Of a stretch of 64,000 nucleotides of DNA, positions 42,085-51,560 are shown one piece after another. The position numbers and the translations under genes are program-made. Each line of letters opens with the position of its first letter. Position 1 is the stretch's first letter. Source of the stretch: Sinorhizobium arboris LMG 14919. Its GTDB lineage: Bacteria; Pseudomonadota; Alphaproteobacteria; Rhizobiales; Rhizobiaceae. The notes under the pieces were generated by a model. It had not been told where the DNA came from and did not search any database. It worked only from the letters and a program-made list of their open reading frames with translations. Location: assembly GCF_000427465.1 (NCBI RefSeq), contig NZ_ATYB01000014.1:310001-374000 (forward strand), in the 5' to 3' direction.

Positions 42085-42556
42085 CAAATGCGCCGGCGCG
42101 GCGAACGGCTGCCGTCCGATCCGGTAACCCCTTGCAGGAACTACCAAATAGACCCAGCGCCGTGCGAGCCGCGCAGGAGCGCGCATGCTCTGCGCCTTTG
42201 AACGGTCGCAGGCGATGCGGCACGCGCCGACGATGAATCCTGTTCTTGGATTGTATTATCGATTTGTACACTCTTCACGAGAGCTCTCTGAAAGCCCGCG
42301 AAAATTGAGGGTAGATCGTGTGTAGCGCGACTTGGTACTCTACTAACACTTGCAGAAAACGCCGGTTCTCGCAAAGACCGGCATCGCATTCTGCAGTATG
42401 CATCGGCCGGTGAACAGCGCGGCCCAGCGCCACCCATTCTCGATTGCGCCATCCGCATAGGTCGGCCACACACTATCTCGATACATCGATATCCGCGACC
42501 TCCGCTCGCGGCCAAAATCCGTTTGTGTTTACAACTCTAAATTGAGGTGAAATGTC
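42085..42556. other. region between repeat array and collagen-like genes
   Basis: No gene is seen in these 470 bases. It includes a lower-GC stretch (42235-42350) likely to carry the promoter of the accessory operon, and the hairpin GCCGGT-TCTCGCAAAG-ACCGGC at about 42362-42383. The segment just before the array's end resembles ordinary rhizobial intergenic sequence, so an insertion boundary may lie here. Confidence 0.4.
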
Positions 42557-43768
42557 ATGCTTTCCTTTCATGAACGCGCATTGAAGTTCGGTCACAGCCT
42601 GGAAGCATTGCAAAACGGGGACGAGATACACACGACCCGGACGGTACATTCGATCGAGGAGCTTCGGGAGCTGATGCATGACGGCGCAAGCCCCGAGGTG
42701 AGACAGGCACGCATCCGACAGTACGAGAAAGATCATCCAAAGCTCATGGATGAATCGAACGGCAGCATCGAGGCGTTGCATCTGCGTGCCGCAGCGGCAG
42801 TTCATGCCGATCGGCCTCTGTCCCACGACGACGCTCTCGCCCTCAAACACGTCTTCCCAACCAAAGTCAAACTGGTGTCGGCCACGGACAAAACGATCTC
42901 GTCGGAGTGGACGTTGGGAGATGAAAGCACACCCGTCTCCTTAAACATCGAAACTCTGACGATCGATCAGGGGGGATACATCAACGCCTATGCAACCAGC
43001 GTCACTTTCGTGGCTCAAACAGTCGTCAACAACGCGAGCGGCGGCAGCAGCGGGGCGAACTACACGATCGGCATCTTCGGCAAGCCCGGGACCGCAGGGA
43101 CGGCCGGGACGAACCAGCCACAAGCAGCGAACGGTCAAGACGGCAGCAGTTCAGGGACGCCTTCACCCGGGGTGTGCACCGGCGCGAAGGACCCGACCGC
43201 AGGTACCGCCGGTGCAGACGGAGCCGCCGGTACCGACGGTCAGCGCGGCGCCGACGGAACACCCAATCTGACCGCCAGCTTCACCTTCAATGCGATCACG
43301 CAGAATCCGATCTACATGCTCACGCAGTCGGGCGCAGGTGGACAGGGCGGTGCGGGAGGCAACGGCGGCGCCGGCGGCAACGGCGGCATCGGCGGAGACG
43401 GGTGCCAATCGGGATGTGAAGGAACCCAGAGCGCCGATGGTGGCAATGGTGGCAATGGTGGCGCCGGCGGCAACGGCGGACCCGGCGGAAACGGTGTGGA
43501 CGGACACCCGATCAATGTGACGCTTGCGAACGATGTGAACCAGACGATGGTCCAGAGCGGAGGCATTATCGCAGCAGCGGGCACCGGAGGCGCCGGGGGC
43601 ACCGGCGGGTCTGGAGGCAGTGGCGGAGCTGGCGGATCGGGCAGCGGCAAACATCGCTCGGCCGGTACCGCGGGAACTGCCGGACAACCCGGAACCAATG
43701 GGACCGTCGGCGCCCCGGGCACCTACACCGGTAATCCCGGCACGATCTCGATTGCCAACGGGGGGTGA
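42557..43768 (+). CDS. glycine-rich collagen-like protein A of accessory operon
   Basis: A 403-residue protein I cannot assign to a family. Residues 1-95 are helical with no signal peptide. Residues about 98-155 carry a module (FPTKVKLVSATDK, then LNIETLTIDQGGYINAYATS) shared with the next gene. From 160 on, low-complexity repeats dominate: GxxGxx collagen-like runs (FGKPGTAGTAGT), GGxGGx runs (GGQGGAGGNGGAGGNGG) broken by beta-like spacers, and Cys pairs (GDGCQSGCEG). ATG 42557 follows TTGAGGTGA. Inference: a repeat-rich extracellular or surface protein; the export route is not visible. Confidence 0.75.
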   Translation: MLSFHERALKFGHSLEALQNGDEIHTTRTVHSIEELRELMHDGASPEVRQARIRQYEKDHPKLMDESNGSIEALHLRAAAAVHADRPLSHDDALALKHVFPTKVKLVSATDKTISSEWTLGDESTPVSLNIETLTIDQGGYINAYATSVTFVAQTVVNNASGGSSGANYTIGIFGKPGTAGTAGTNQPQAANGQDGSSSGTPSPGVCTGAKDPTAGTAGADGAAGTDGQRGADGTPNLTASFTFNAITQNPIYMLTQSGAGGQGGAGGNGGAGGNGGIGGDGCQSGCEGTQSADGGNGGNGGAGGNGGPGGNGVDGHPINVTLANDVNQTMVQSGGIIAAAGTGGAGGTGGSGGSGGAGGSGSGKHRSAGTAGTAGQPGTNGTVGAPGTYTGNPGTISIANGG

Positions 43769-43772
43769 AGCG

Positions 43773-45080
43773 ATGTTTACCGGCAGCTCCGCGGCGCTGG
43801 ATGTTCAGCACTCGCCGATGACCGAATTCGAGATGATTGCGGCCGCAGCCGGTCACGACTTCGGCGCTCTATCTGCCGGTGGCATCGCAACGGCCCACCT
43901 CCGCATCAGCGACATCCACTCTCTGCGCAGATGGATGTCGCATGCGGGCGGAACTGAGCGGCGGCTGCGGCAGCGGAGCTTCGCCGGGCTTGGAGGACGC
44001 ACACGCCTCTGGCAGGGCGTGCATGACCGCGGCGAGGCTTACATTTTTGCCGGCACTCCTCTCGAAGCGAGCGATATCGAGAGGATGGGCGAGCATTTCC
44101 CGGCCCGCCTCAAAGTGGTCTCAGCAAGAGACGTCAAGCTTGGCCCGGGCGCCGTTCTCGACGTGAGTGCAACCGCCGACGAATGGAACGTCGGGACTCG
44201 CGAAGAGCTTTACACGCTCTTGAACATCGGCAGCCTCACACTCGACCGGGGCGCTCGAATTGTCGTCAGAGGCAATGTTTTTTCGATGCTGGTCCAGCAG
44301 CTCGACATTCTTCCGGGTCACGCCGACGAAGAGATCGGCGCAGTCAGTCACCACATCGCCATTCTGCCCACGCCCCACCCCGTCGACAGCGGGATCAGCG
44401 GGCCGCTCGACGGGCCGGCCGGATTTCCCGGACGCGATGGTCTCCCTGGGCGCGATGGCCGCTCTGTCAAGCTGCGCGCATCGGTGTTCGGTCCTGCCAT
44501 TGTCGATGTCGTTCCTTTCGATGAGTGCAGTGGCGGCGATGGCGGGAACGGCACAGACGGCGGCCGCGGGCGCCGCGGCCGCACCGGCGGCATGTGCAAA
44601 ACGGCCGAGATCACGATCCGGTCCTTTGCGAGCACCAGCGATCGCCTCTCGGTTTTTTGTCAGGCCGGGCGCGGCGGCGACGGGGGCGCGGGCGGCAAGG
44701 GTGGTGATGGCGGCCGCGGCGGAAACGGCGGCCGCGGCGGGGCCGACGTGAATGAGAGCCGCTATGGCCCGCCCGGACTCGGCGGCCGCGGTGGCAAGGG
44801 CGGGCGGGGCGGAAACGGTGGCAATGGCGGCATTTCCTCGAACGTCTTCATTTCGTGCCCACCGGCCAAGGCTCATCTGATCACGGTCGAGGCCCTGGAA
44901 AGCGAAGGCGGCAGGTGCGGATCAGGCGGCGGGGGCGGCCGCGGCGGCGCACCCGGCGAAAGTAAGGAAGGCATATCGAGCGTATTACCGGGGCTACCGG
45001 GGCCATCGGGAGAGCCAGGCCTTCCGGGCCGCGGCCGACCGAGCGCCCGAGTTCACGTCAACGAGATACTGAAATCCTGA
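43773..45080 (+). CDS. glycine-rich collagen-like protein B, paralogue of A
   Basis: A 435-residue protein, 4 bases after protein A, with the same order: N-terminal region, shared module (FPARLKVVSARDVKLGPGAV, then LLNIGSLTLDRGARIVVRG at about 107-170), and a repeat-rich half. Repeats are FPGRDGLPGRDG, GGDGGNGTDGGRGRRGRTGG, GGKGGDGGRGGNGGRGG and GLPGPSGEPGLPGRG, the last true collagen-type G-x-y with Pro. Several Cys (SGGDGG nearby, FISCPP, GRCGSGG) are scattered. No signal peptide. ATG 43773 follows GGGGGGTGAAG; an in-frame upstream extension to 43620 overlaps protein A. Function unknown. Confidence 0.75.
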   Translation: MFTGSSAALDVQHSPMTEFEMIAAAAGHDFGALSAGGIATAHLRISDIHSLRRWMSHAGGTERRLRQRSFAGLGGRTRLWQGVHDRGEAYIFAGTPLEASDIERMGEHFPARLKVVSARDVKLGPGAVLDVSATADEWNVGTREELYTLLNIGSLTLDRGARIVVRGNVFSMLVQQLDILPGHADEEIGAVSHHIAILPTPHPVDSGISGPLDGPAGFPGRDGLPGRDGRSVKLRASVFGPAIVDVVPFDECSGGDGGNGTDGGRGRRGRTGGMCKTAEITIRSFASTSDRLSVFCQAGRGGDGGAGGKGGDGGRGGNGGRGGADVNESRYGPPGLGGRGGKGGRGGNGGNGGISSNVFISCPPAKAHLITVEALESEGGRCGSGGGGGRGGAPGESKEGISSVLPGLPGPSGEPGLPGRGRPSARVHVNEILKS

Positions 45081-45110
45081 ACTGTTTACGAGTATCCAAA
45101 GGGGGAAGAC

Positions 45111-48100
45111 ATGACCCGCTTCGCGAAATTCTTCAGAATGTCCCTGGCACTTGTTCTCATTCTGGCCGGGCTGCCAAACGGTGGTCCGCGGCTGGCAAAC
45201 GCCGCCTCCGACGAGGAAGCGGGTTCCGACAAGGGCCGTTTCAGCGTTACCTCGTCGGGCAGCGCGATCTATACCATCAAGGTTCAGACACCGCCCGGCA
45301 TTCAGGGCTACGAACCGTCTCTTTCCTTCGGCTACAACAGCACCAGCCAGAACGGTCTGCTCGGCGTCGGATGGAACCTCAACGGCTTTTCGAAAATAGG
45401 CCGTGTCCGAAAGATCATTGCGATCGACGGCATCGACGGCGATATCACCTACACCAATGAGGATCGCTTCGCCTTCAACGGCAAACGGCTTCTCGTCATG
45501 ACAGGCGGAAATGGCGCAGATGGCAGCGTCTATCGCACGGAGATCGACAACTGGGACCAGATCACGTCCAACGGTGTGAGCGGCGCAGGCCCTCAATCCT
45601 TCGTGGTTCGGCAGCCGAACGGAGAGACTCTTACCTTCGGCGGTACCGACGACAGCCGCGTGCCGGTTGCACCGGGACAGGCAACCATACGTGAATGGCT
45701 CTTGTCATCCCAGACGGACAGGAACGGGAATCAGATAAGCTTCGCCTACAGCACCGATCCGACAGGCACGGGCCAGGCGGGTAGTCTGGCCTATCCGGTG
45801 GAGATCGCATACGGTGCAAACGTAAACACGCAACCTGCTACGGCCGCCAACCGCTTCATTCGCCTTAGCTACGAGACCCGTCCTGATCCGATCAGGAACT
45901 TCACCGGCGGCTCGCAGGCGGAAACGACGCTGCGCCTGAGCGCCGTGAGCACCTATCTCGCGCACAATCTCGTCGGCAATTATCGACTGAGCTACGAAAC
46001 CTCGCCCTCGACGGGGCTGTCGCGTCTGACGACAGTGCAACTCTTCGACAGCGAAGACGGGAACGCCAAGGGTCTTTCGCCCTCACGCTTCACCTATCAA
46101 ACCGGCGCCAATGCGTTTGGGGGCAGCCAGACGTGGCTTGAGGGGGACTTTACAGCATCAAGCGGCTGGGACCAGGCGAACAATCCGGTCACGCTCGCCG
46201 ACGTCAACGGCGACGGACTCACCGATATCGTCGGGTTCAAGAACGGCGTACAGGTCGCGCTCGCGGAACCGGGCGGCTACTCTGCACCCACGACCTGGCT
46301 CGAAGACTTCTCTCCGGAATATAACTGGTCCGGCGACCAACCGCGCTACCTGACCGACATCAACGGCGACGGCCTATCCGATATCGTGGGCTTCTCAGAC
46401 GATGGAGTCGAGCTGGCTCTCGCTGACGCGACCAGCTCGACTTTCGTCAAGTCACCGACCACATTCGCCTATTTTGCTCCGAACGCAGGCTGGAGCGCCG
46501 AGGCACCGCGCTATCTCGCGGACGTGAACGGGGACGGTGCTGCCGATATCGTCGGCTTCAACGACGGCGTCCAAGTCGCCCTTGCCAACGCTTCGGGGGG
46601 ATTTGACGTGCCGCAAACCTGGTTCGCCGACATCGGCGTCAAGCAAGGCTGGAACGGCGACGACCTCCTCATGGCCGATGTCAATGGTGACGGCAAGAGC
46701 GATGTGGTCGCCATGAATCAGCAAACACGCTCTGTCAACGTCGCCCTCTCCACCGGTACGAGCTTCTCGCAGGACGGCTGGGACCAGAACTACGCCAATT
46801 TCGCCGACAGCAGCACCTGGAATGCCGACAACCCGCGCATGATGTCCGACGTCAATGGCGACGGTCTTTCCGATCTTGTCGGATTCAGCACCGAGGTCAC
46901 GGTCGGATTGTCCAACGGCGCGGGCTTCGAACCGCCGGCGACCTGGTCGAACGAATTCAACGCGCCCGACTGGACCAGCGATACGCCACGGATGATGACC
47001 GACGTGAACGGCGACGGACGCGGCGACATCGTCGGGTTCAACGATGGCGGCACGGTGGTGGCGCTATCCACGGGGTCAGCGTTCGTGCCGGGCAGTTGGG
47101 ACCAGGACTCACTGGAAGGACTCGGCCTTTCCCAGGGCGGTTCGGCGAGCCAAACGAACCGACTTATCGTCGACATCAACGCCGACGGCCTCTTGGATGT
47201 CGTTGCCTTCACTCAGGACGCCGTGAAGGTGGGACTGACTGCGGGCGCCTTCCCCGATCTCATGACGAATATAGAACGATCCTCGCTGGGGACCGTCGCG
47301 ATCTCCTACAAGCCTTTATCGGATCCCTCTGTCTACTCTGAGACGGCCGGCCAGGGCGCATTGGCGAAATACCAGCGCTACCCCCCGCTTACGCAGAATG
47401 AGACGCTGCCACAATACCGATCGAGCTCGAACCTGACCGGCCGGTTCTATGTGGTCGCCGAGTCCACCGACAGCAATAACCCGGCTATCGCCAGCAATCC
47501 CTACAGCTACACCGTCACGCATTTCTATCGGAGCGGGCAGGTGAGCGACACCGGCAGAGGCTGGTTGGGATTTGCTGCGAGCAGCCACGCGAACCCATCG
47601 ATCGGCAGGGAAACGACGGTCACCTACAGCCAGACCTTTCCGCTGATCGGGCGGCCGCTGTCGCGCACGGTAAGCTGCTCCGATGCGGTAGCGAACACTT
47701 GCGCGGCGGGCGACGTGTTGTCCGTAGACAGCTTCGAGTACAAGTCAGTCATCACGGAGGTCTCGAAGGAAAGCGGCAATGAGGCAACGATGGTGCGTCC
47801 TTCGTTCGTGCGGACGGACAAATTCCAGGGGGGCACCTATCAACACTCCATCGGCCAGACTTTTCAATACGACACTTATGGAAACCGGACGCAGAGCGCC
47901 AAGCTGAACCTTGTCGATCGCTCCGGCACCGACAGCGATCCCTCCGACAATGTCTACCGCAACACCGCCTATCAGAACGATCCGGCGAACTGGCGTTTCG
48001 GTTACAAACAGTATGCCAAGACCACCCGCAACGCGTCGCTGGATAATCTGCAATCCTTCGAGGTCGACCAGGATATCTCACTTAGTCACTGGACGTACGA

Positions 48101-51100
48101 TGCAGCCATGAATGTCGAAACCAAGGGCGTCTGGGACGACGGAAGGCAAGTCTATCTCGTGACGCAATATTCCCACGACACGTTCGGCAACCGGCTGTCG
48201 CTCACCCAGCCTGGGGGAGCAACAACCAGCTACACGATCGAACCGACCTTCCACACCTATGTGCAGCAGAAATCGCAACCTACCGGCACGAATTCGGCGG
48301 TGCTGATCACGCAGTACGGTTACGACGCTCGCTTCGGCAAGCAAACTCTGAAGATCGACGCGAATGGCAACCAGTTCACGACCTGCTACGACACCTTCGG
48401 GCGGAGGGAATCCATTCAGGGGCCGGCCCCTGACGGGGTCGATCCGGGCGCGTTGACGGCTGCCTGCCTCGGGACATATGTCACTGCGCCCGCGGATGTC
48501 TCGCCGGCCAATCTTGCGACCCTCACCAGCTTCACTCACGGTTGGTCGAGCGGCGTGCCGGCAGTTACGCGCACCAACCTGGCGCAATGGCCGCAGCAAG
48601 GCGGCAAACCGTCGGTACAGTCCGTCACCTATCTTTACGACGGACTCGAGCGCCAATATCAGATGCTCACCGAATCAAGCGACGGAGGTGCGCTCGACCG
48701 GGTCATGGAGGACGAAACCTTCAGCGCCACGAACAAGACGCTGAAGAGCGCCCTCCCATATGTTCAGGGCGAGCAGGTTCTTTACGCAACGACGGCCTAC
48801 GACCCTCTGGACCGGCCGATCGAGACCACGTCACCGTGGCAGAATGGCGACGAAATCGAAAGCATCGCCTCGCAAACCAGCTACGAAACGACGAAGGCGG
48901 GTCAATCGATCACCCACACTCTGGCAGCCGGGACCGCCTATCAGGCGACGATCACCGAGAACCGTTCCTACTATGCCAATCAGGACAAGGTGGAAACACA
49001 GGCATTTCAGGATCAACGCTCTTCCGGTTCGGCGACTATCAAGACGGGCTACGGGCGTGATCTGATCGGCCGTATAACATCTGTCGAGCCGCCGGCAGAC
49101 GGCGGCTCGACCAGGTCGACATATGCCTATGACAGCGTCGGCCGGGTCTCCAAAAAAACGCTTCCAGCCCTCGGCGCGTTGACTTTCGAATATGGCGCCG
49201 ATGGTTATCTGGCGAAGAAGAGCCAAGGCAACGGCACCATCTCCTACGACTATGACGATCTTGGCCGTAAAGTCGCGGTCAGCTATCCCGGCGGGATTGC
49301 GGTGCAATATGTCTACGACAGCAATACCTCGCCGAACGGCCTCGGCAGGCTTGCTTCCGCCACCGTGACCGGCCAGGCGGTCGACGTCACTCGCTCCTTC
49401 AACTACGACCCCTACGGCTCGACCGTTAAAAGCGACCTGCAGATCGGTAGCCCTGCCCAGGCAGTCTCGATGACTGCCGAATTCGACCCTTTGAGGCGCC
49501 CTCTGAAGACGACAATGTCCGATGGCACCGTGGTCGGCTTTTCCTATAGCCTGGAGCGTTTGGCAAGCCTGTCCGTCGATGGCATTACGAAGGTGAACCT
49601 TTCGGACTTCTCGGCAATGGGACAGCCTCAGGCGATCAAATATGCCAATGGCGTCACGACCGCCCTGGAATACACGCCGGACTTCAGCGTCTCCGAGCTC
49701 AGCATAACGGCCGGCGCTACCAACCTCCTTACCGAGGCCTACCAGCTCGACCCATATGGCTTCCCGCTGCAAGTCAACGGATCGTCGGCGAAATGGTCCG
49801 ACTATACGAAGACGGCGACATTCGATGCCGCGCGGCTGTCGGCGATCGCCGACAGCCGTATCGGCGGCTCGGAGACATTTCAGTATGACGATGCCGGTAA
49901 TCTCAAATCATCGGCCAGCCTTTCCCTGGTGAGCAACGGCTATCTTCTGGATGCGTCAAGCTCGATCGATGGCAAACCCCTCAATCCTGCCTATGACAAA
50001 ATGGGCAATCTCCTGTCGACATCGGCGCCGAGCTTGGCTTTCTCGGCCGCCTATGACGGTCGGAATCGTCTGCAAAGCTTCACCAATGGCAACGGTGGCG
50101 CAGCCGCGAAGTTTGCCTATGATCACGCCGGCAATCGCGTATGGCGCCAGGATCTCGCAGGCGTCGATTACATCTATTTGTCACCGCAGTTTCGGCAAAC
50201 GACAAAGGATGGCACCACAGTCTCCGAAACGGTGCTGCATGGTGGGCTTGGACCCGCCTATACGCGCCAGGTGAGCGCTGATACTACGACTGAGACCTAT
50301 CTCCATGGAGACGCCCGGCATAGCCTGACCTTCACGTCGGACGCATCGGGCTCGGCAAGCAGCTGGTTCCTCTACAACGCGTACGGCGCCCCGGTGGGGC
50401 GCGATGCGGGATCGCCTGACTACGGCTTCATGGGGCAGCCCTATGACGCCGACACCGGCCTCTATTATTTCAATCAACGATACTATCACCCGGTGCTGGC
50501 CAGATTTACGAGACCGGACACGCTGTATTCCGCCAGCATCTACCGGCATGACAGCGCAAATCGATACGCCTTCATGCTCAACAATCCCTCCTGGGGCTTC
50601 GATCCGAGCGGCCACGGATTGCCGGCCTGCCTGATCGGTCTCGGCGGCGGCATATTCGGAACCGCGGCAGGGATCGCTCAGACCATCGATGGCTCGCTTC
50701 AGAAGAACGCGCTCTCGGCGGCCGGAGTGGGCGCAACGACGACCATCGGCGGGATCTTTGCCACAAGCGGCGGTGTATCCGCCTGCCTGAAATTTTTTCG
50801 CTCGCGCGTTAACGGTCCGCCAAACGGCGGCGGGAATGGTGGCGACGGCATTCAAGGCCCGCCAAACGATGACCCTCCGAACATCCTCCCACCTGCCAAT
50901 CGCGGACCAGACGAACCACCGCCCGAACCGCCACAAAGCAACGGAGACAACCAAGGCGAAACCGAAGACGATGGCACCGGGAGCGACCAACCCGATGCCA
51001 GCAACACGCCTCCGCAAGACGGCAACGGCGAGGACAGCCTGGACCAAGGCACCGGGAACAGCACCGTGACAAACGACGGTTCGAGCACCAGCAGCGATAC

Positions 51101-51443
51101 TGTCGCTTCAGACAGTGAGCCGACAGGCAAAGTGCCTGGCGAGACGGAATTCGGCGCGAACTCAGGCAACCAGCTCGAATCGCCGACTGTTGCGACCGCT
51201 TCGCAGAATAGCGCCAGCGATGCAGCCGCCTCCAACTCATCCTCCGTCGTCAGCTCCAGCGAAGGCGAATCCAGCGGAGTAGAAGCCAGCCTCTCGGTAT
51301 CGACGGGGAGCGAGACTGAGGCAAGCGCGGCTACCGCGACCGGCATGGCCACGGAAATAGCCACGGATACTGCCGTGGGCGCCAGCAGTGACGCCGCAGC
51401 ATTGATTAGTGCAATCGAGTGGCTCGCGCTTATCTTTATTTGA
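45111..51443 (+). CDS. giant secreted SpvB/FG-GAP/RHS-repeat protein
   Basis: A 2110-residue protein. A signal peptide ends about residue 34 (LPNGGPRLANA). Next comes a SpvB/TcB-type N-terminus (GSAIYTIKVQTPPGIQGYEP, GLLGVGWNLNGFSKIGR). Seven FG-GAP/VCBS repeats follow (about 350-720), each with D(V/I)N(G/A)DGxxD(I/V/L)V, six of them NGDG and the last NADG, suggesting a calcium-binding propeller. Then come YD/RHS repeats to about 1780 and an RHS core (YYFNQRYYHPVLARFTRPDT to DPSGHG near 1830). The last about 280 residues are a hydrophobic pair (AGIAQTIDGS, ATTTIGGIFATSGG) and a Pro/Asn/Ser/Thr-rich acidic tail. No enzyme motif is seen. It resembles a TcB-TcC fusion. Confidence 0.85.
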   Translation: MTRFAKFFRMSLALVLILAGLPNGGPRLANAASDEEAGSDKGRFSVTSSGSAIYTIKVQTPPGIQGYEPSLSFGYNSTSQNGLLGVGWNLNGFSKIGRVRKIIAIDGIDGDITYTNEDRFAFNGKRLLVMTGGNGADGSVYRTEIDNWDQITSNGVSGAGPQSFVVRQPNGETLTFGGTDDSRVPVAPGQATIREWLLSSQTDRNGNQISFAYSTDPTGTGQAGSLAYPVEIAYGANVNTQPATAANRFIRLSYETRPDPIRNFTGGSQAETTLRLSAVSTYLAHNLVGNYRLSYETSPSTGLSRLTTVQLFDSEDGNAKGLSPSRFTYQTGANAFGGSQTWLEGDFTASSGWDQANNPVTLADVNGDGLTDIVGFKNGVQVALAEPGGYSAPTTWLEDFSPEYNWSGDQPRYLTDINGDGLSDIVGFSDDGVELALADATSSTFVKSPTTFAYFAPNAGWSAEAPRYLADVNGDGAADIVGFNDGVQVALANASGGFDVPQTWFADIGVKQGWNGDDLLMADVNGDGKSDVVAMNQQTRSVNVALSTGTSFSQDGWDQNYANFADSSTWNADNPRMMSDVNGDGLSDLVGFSTEVTVGLSNGAGFEPPATWSNEFNAPDWTSDTPRMMTDVNGDGRGDIVGFNDGGTVVALSTGSAFVPGSWDQDSLEGLGLSQGGSASQTNRLIVDINADGLLDVVAFTQDAVKVGLTAGAFPDLMTNIERSSLGTVAISYKPLSDPSVYSETAGQGALAKYQRYPPLTQNETLPQYRSSSNLTGRFYVVAESTDSNNPAIASNPYSYTVTHFYRSGQVSDTGRGWLGFAASSHANPSIGRETTVTYSQTFPLIGRPLSRTVSCSDAVANTCAAGDVLSVDSFEYKSVITEVSKESGNEATMVRPSFVRTDKFQGGTYQHSIGQTFQYDTYGNRTQSAKLNLVDRSGTDSDPSDNVYRNTAYQNDPANWRFGYKQYAKTTRNASLDNLQSFEVDQDISLSHWTYDAAMNVETKGVWDDGRQVYLVTQYSHDTFGNRLSLTQPGGATTSYTIEPTFHTYVQQKSQPTGTNSAVLITQYGYDARFGKQTLKIDANGNQFTTCYDTFGRRESIQGPAPDGVDPGALTAACLGTYVTAPADVSPANLATLTSFTHGWSSGVPAVTRTNLAQWPQQGGKPSVQSVTYLYDGLERQYQMLTESSDGGALDRVMEDETFSATNKTLKSALPYVQGEQVLYATTAYDPLDRPIETTSPWQNGDEIESIASQTSYETTKAGQSITHTLAAGTAYQATITENRSYYANQDKVETQAFQDQRSSGSATIKTGYGRDLIGRITSVEPPADGGSTRSTYAYDSVGRVSKKTLPALGALTFEYGADGYLAKKSQGNGTISYDYDDLGRKVAVSYPGGIAVQYVYDSNTSPNGLGRLASATVTGQAVDVTRSFNYDPYGSTVKSDLQIGSPAQAVSMTAEFDPLRRPLKTTMSDGTVVGFSYSLERLASLSVDGITKVNLSDFSAMGQPQAIKYANGVTTALEYTPDFSVSELSITAGATNLLTEAYQLDPYGFPLQVNGSSAKWSDYTKTATFDAARLSAIADSRIGGSETFQYDDAGNLKSSASLSLVSNGYLLDASSSIDGKPLNPAYDKMGNLLSTSAPSLAFSAAYDGRNRLQSFTNGNGGAAAKFAYDHAGNRVWRQDLAGVDYIYLSPQFRQTTKDGTTVSETVLHGGLGPAYTRQVSADTTTETYLHGDARHSLTFTSDASGSASSWFLYNAYGAPVGRDAGSPDYGFMGQPYDADTGLYYFNQRYYHPVLARFTRPDTLYSASIYRHDSANRYAFMLNNPSWGFDPSGHGLPACLIGLGGGIFGTAAGIAQTIDGSLQKNALSAAGVGATTTIGGIFATSGGVSACLKFFRSRVNGPPNGGGNGGDGIQGPPNDDPPNILPPANRGPDEPPPEPPQSNGDNQGETEDDGTGSDQPDASNTPPQDGNGEDSLDQGTGNSTVTNDGSSTSSDTVASDSEPTGKVPGETEFGANSGNQLESPTVATASQNSASDAAASNSSSVVSSSEGESSGVEASLSVSTGSETEASAATATGMATEIATDTAVGASSDAAALISAIEWLALIFI

Positions 51444-51465
51444 TGGCGTCGGCAACATCCAAAAC

Positions 51466-51496
51466 CGATGCCACGAGTCTCAACCTCGTGGCATCG
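51466..51496. terminator. perfect hairpin after the RHS gene
   Basis: CGATGCCACGAG / CTCGTGGCATCG with loop TCTCAAC is an exact 12-bp stem, placed between the rightward RHS gene and the leftward flhB unit. No T-run follows on either side, so it may act as a bidirectional stop or be structural. Confidence 0.55.
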
Positions 51497-51560
51497 TCAG
51501 CTGCAACGGCGTGTGGTTCTGCGAGACTAAGATGGGCAAAAGCGCAAAGCCGTTTGCTGC

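Noticed and set aside
41638..42271. Several long open frames on both strands through the 61-62-bp repeat array
   Set aside because: They encode the repeated palindrome (such as FRTENRCALFLEW units) in multiple frames at once, lack ribosome sites, and are an artefact of the tandem repeats.
43312..43722. A proline-rich minus-strand protein opposite gene A
   Set aside because: It is the reverse complement of GGN codons in the glycine repeats, which forces Pro/Ala; there is no independent support.
42557..45080. Mycobacterial PE-PGRS proteins as an identity for A and B
   Set aside because: Only the GGx composition is similar; the PE domain is absent and the N-terminal modules differ.
41730..51560. 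A prophage or insertion sequence as vehicle of the accessory genes
   Set aside because: No integrase, transposase, terminal inverted repeats or phage structural genes are visible; only the tandem palindrome array lies at one edge.
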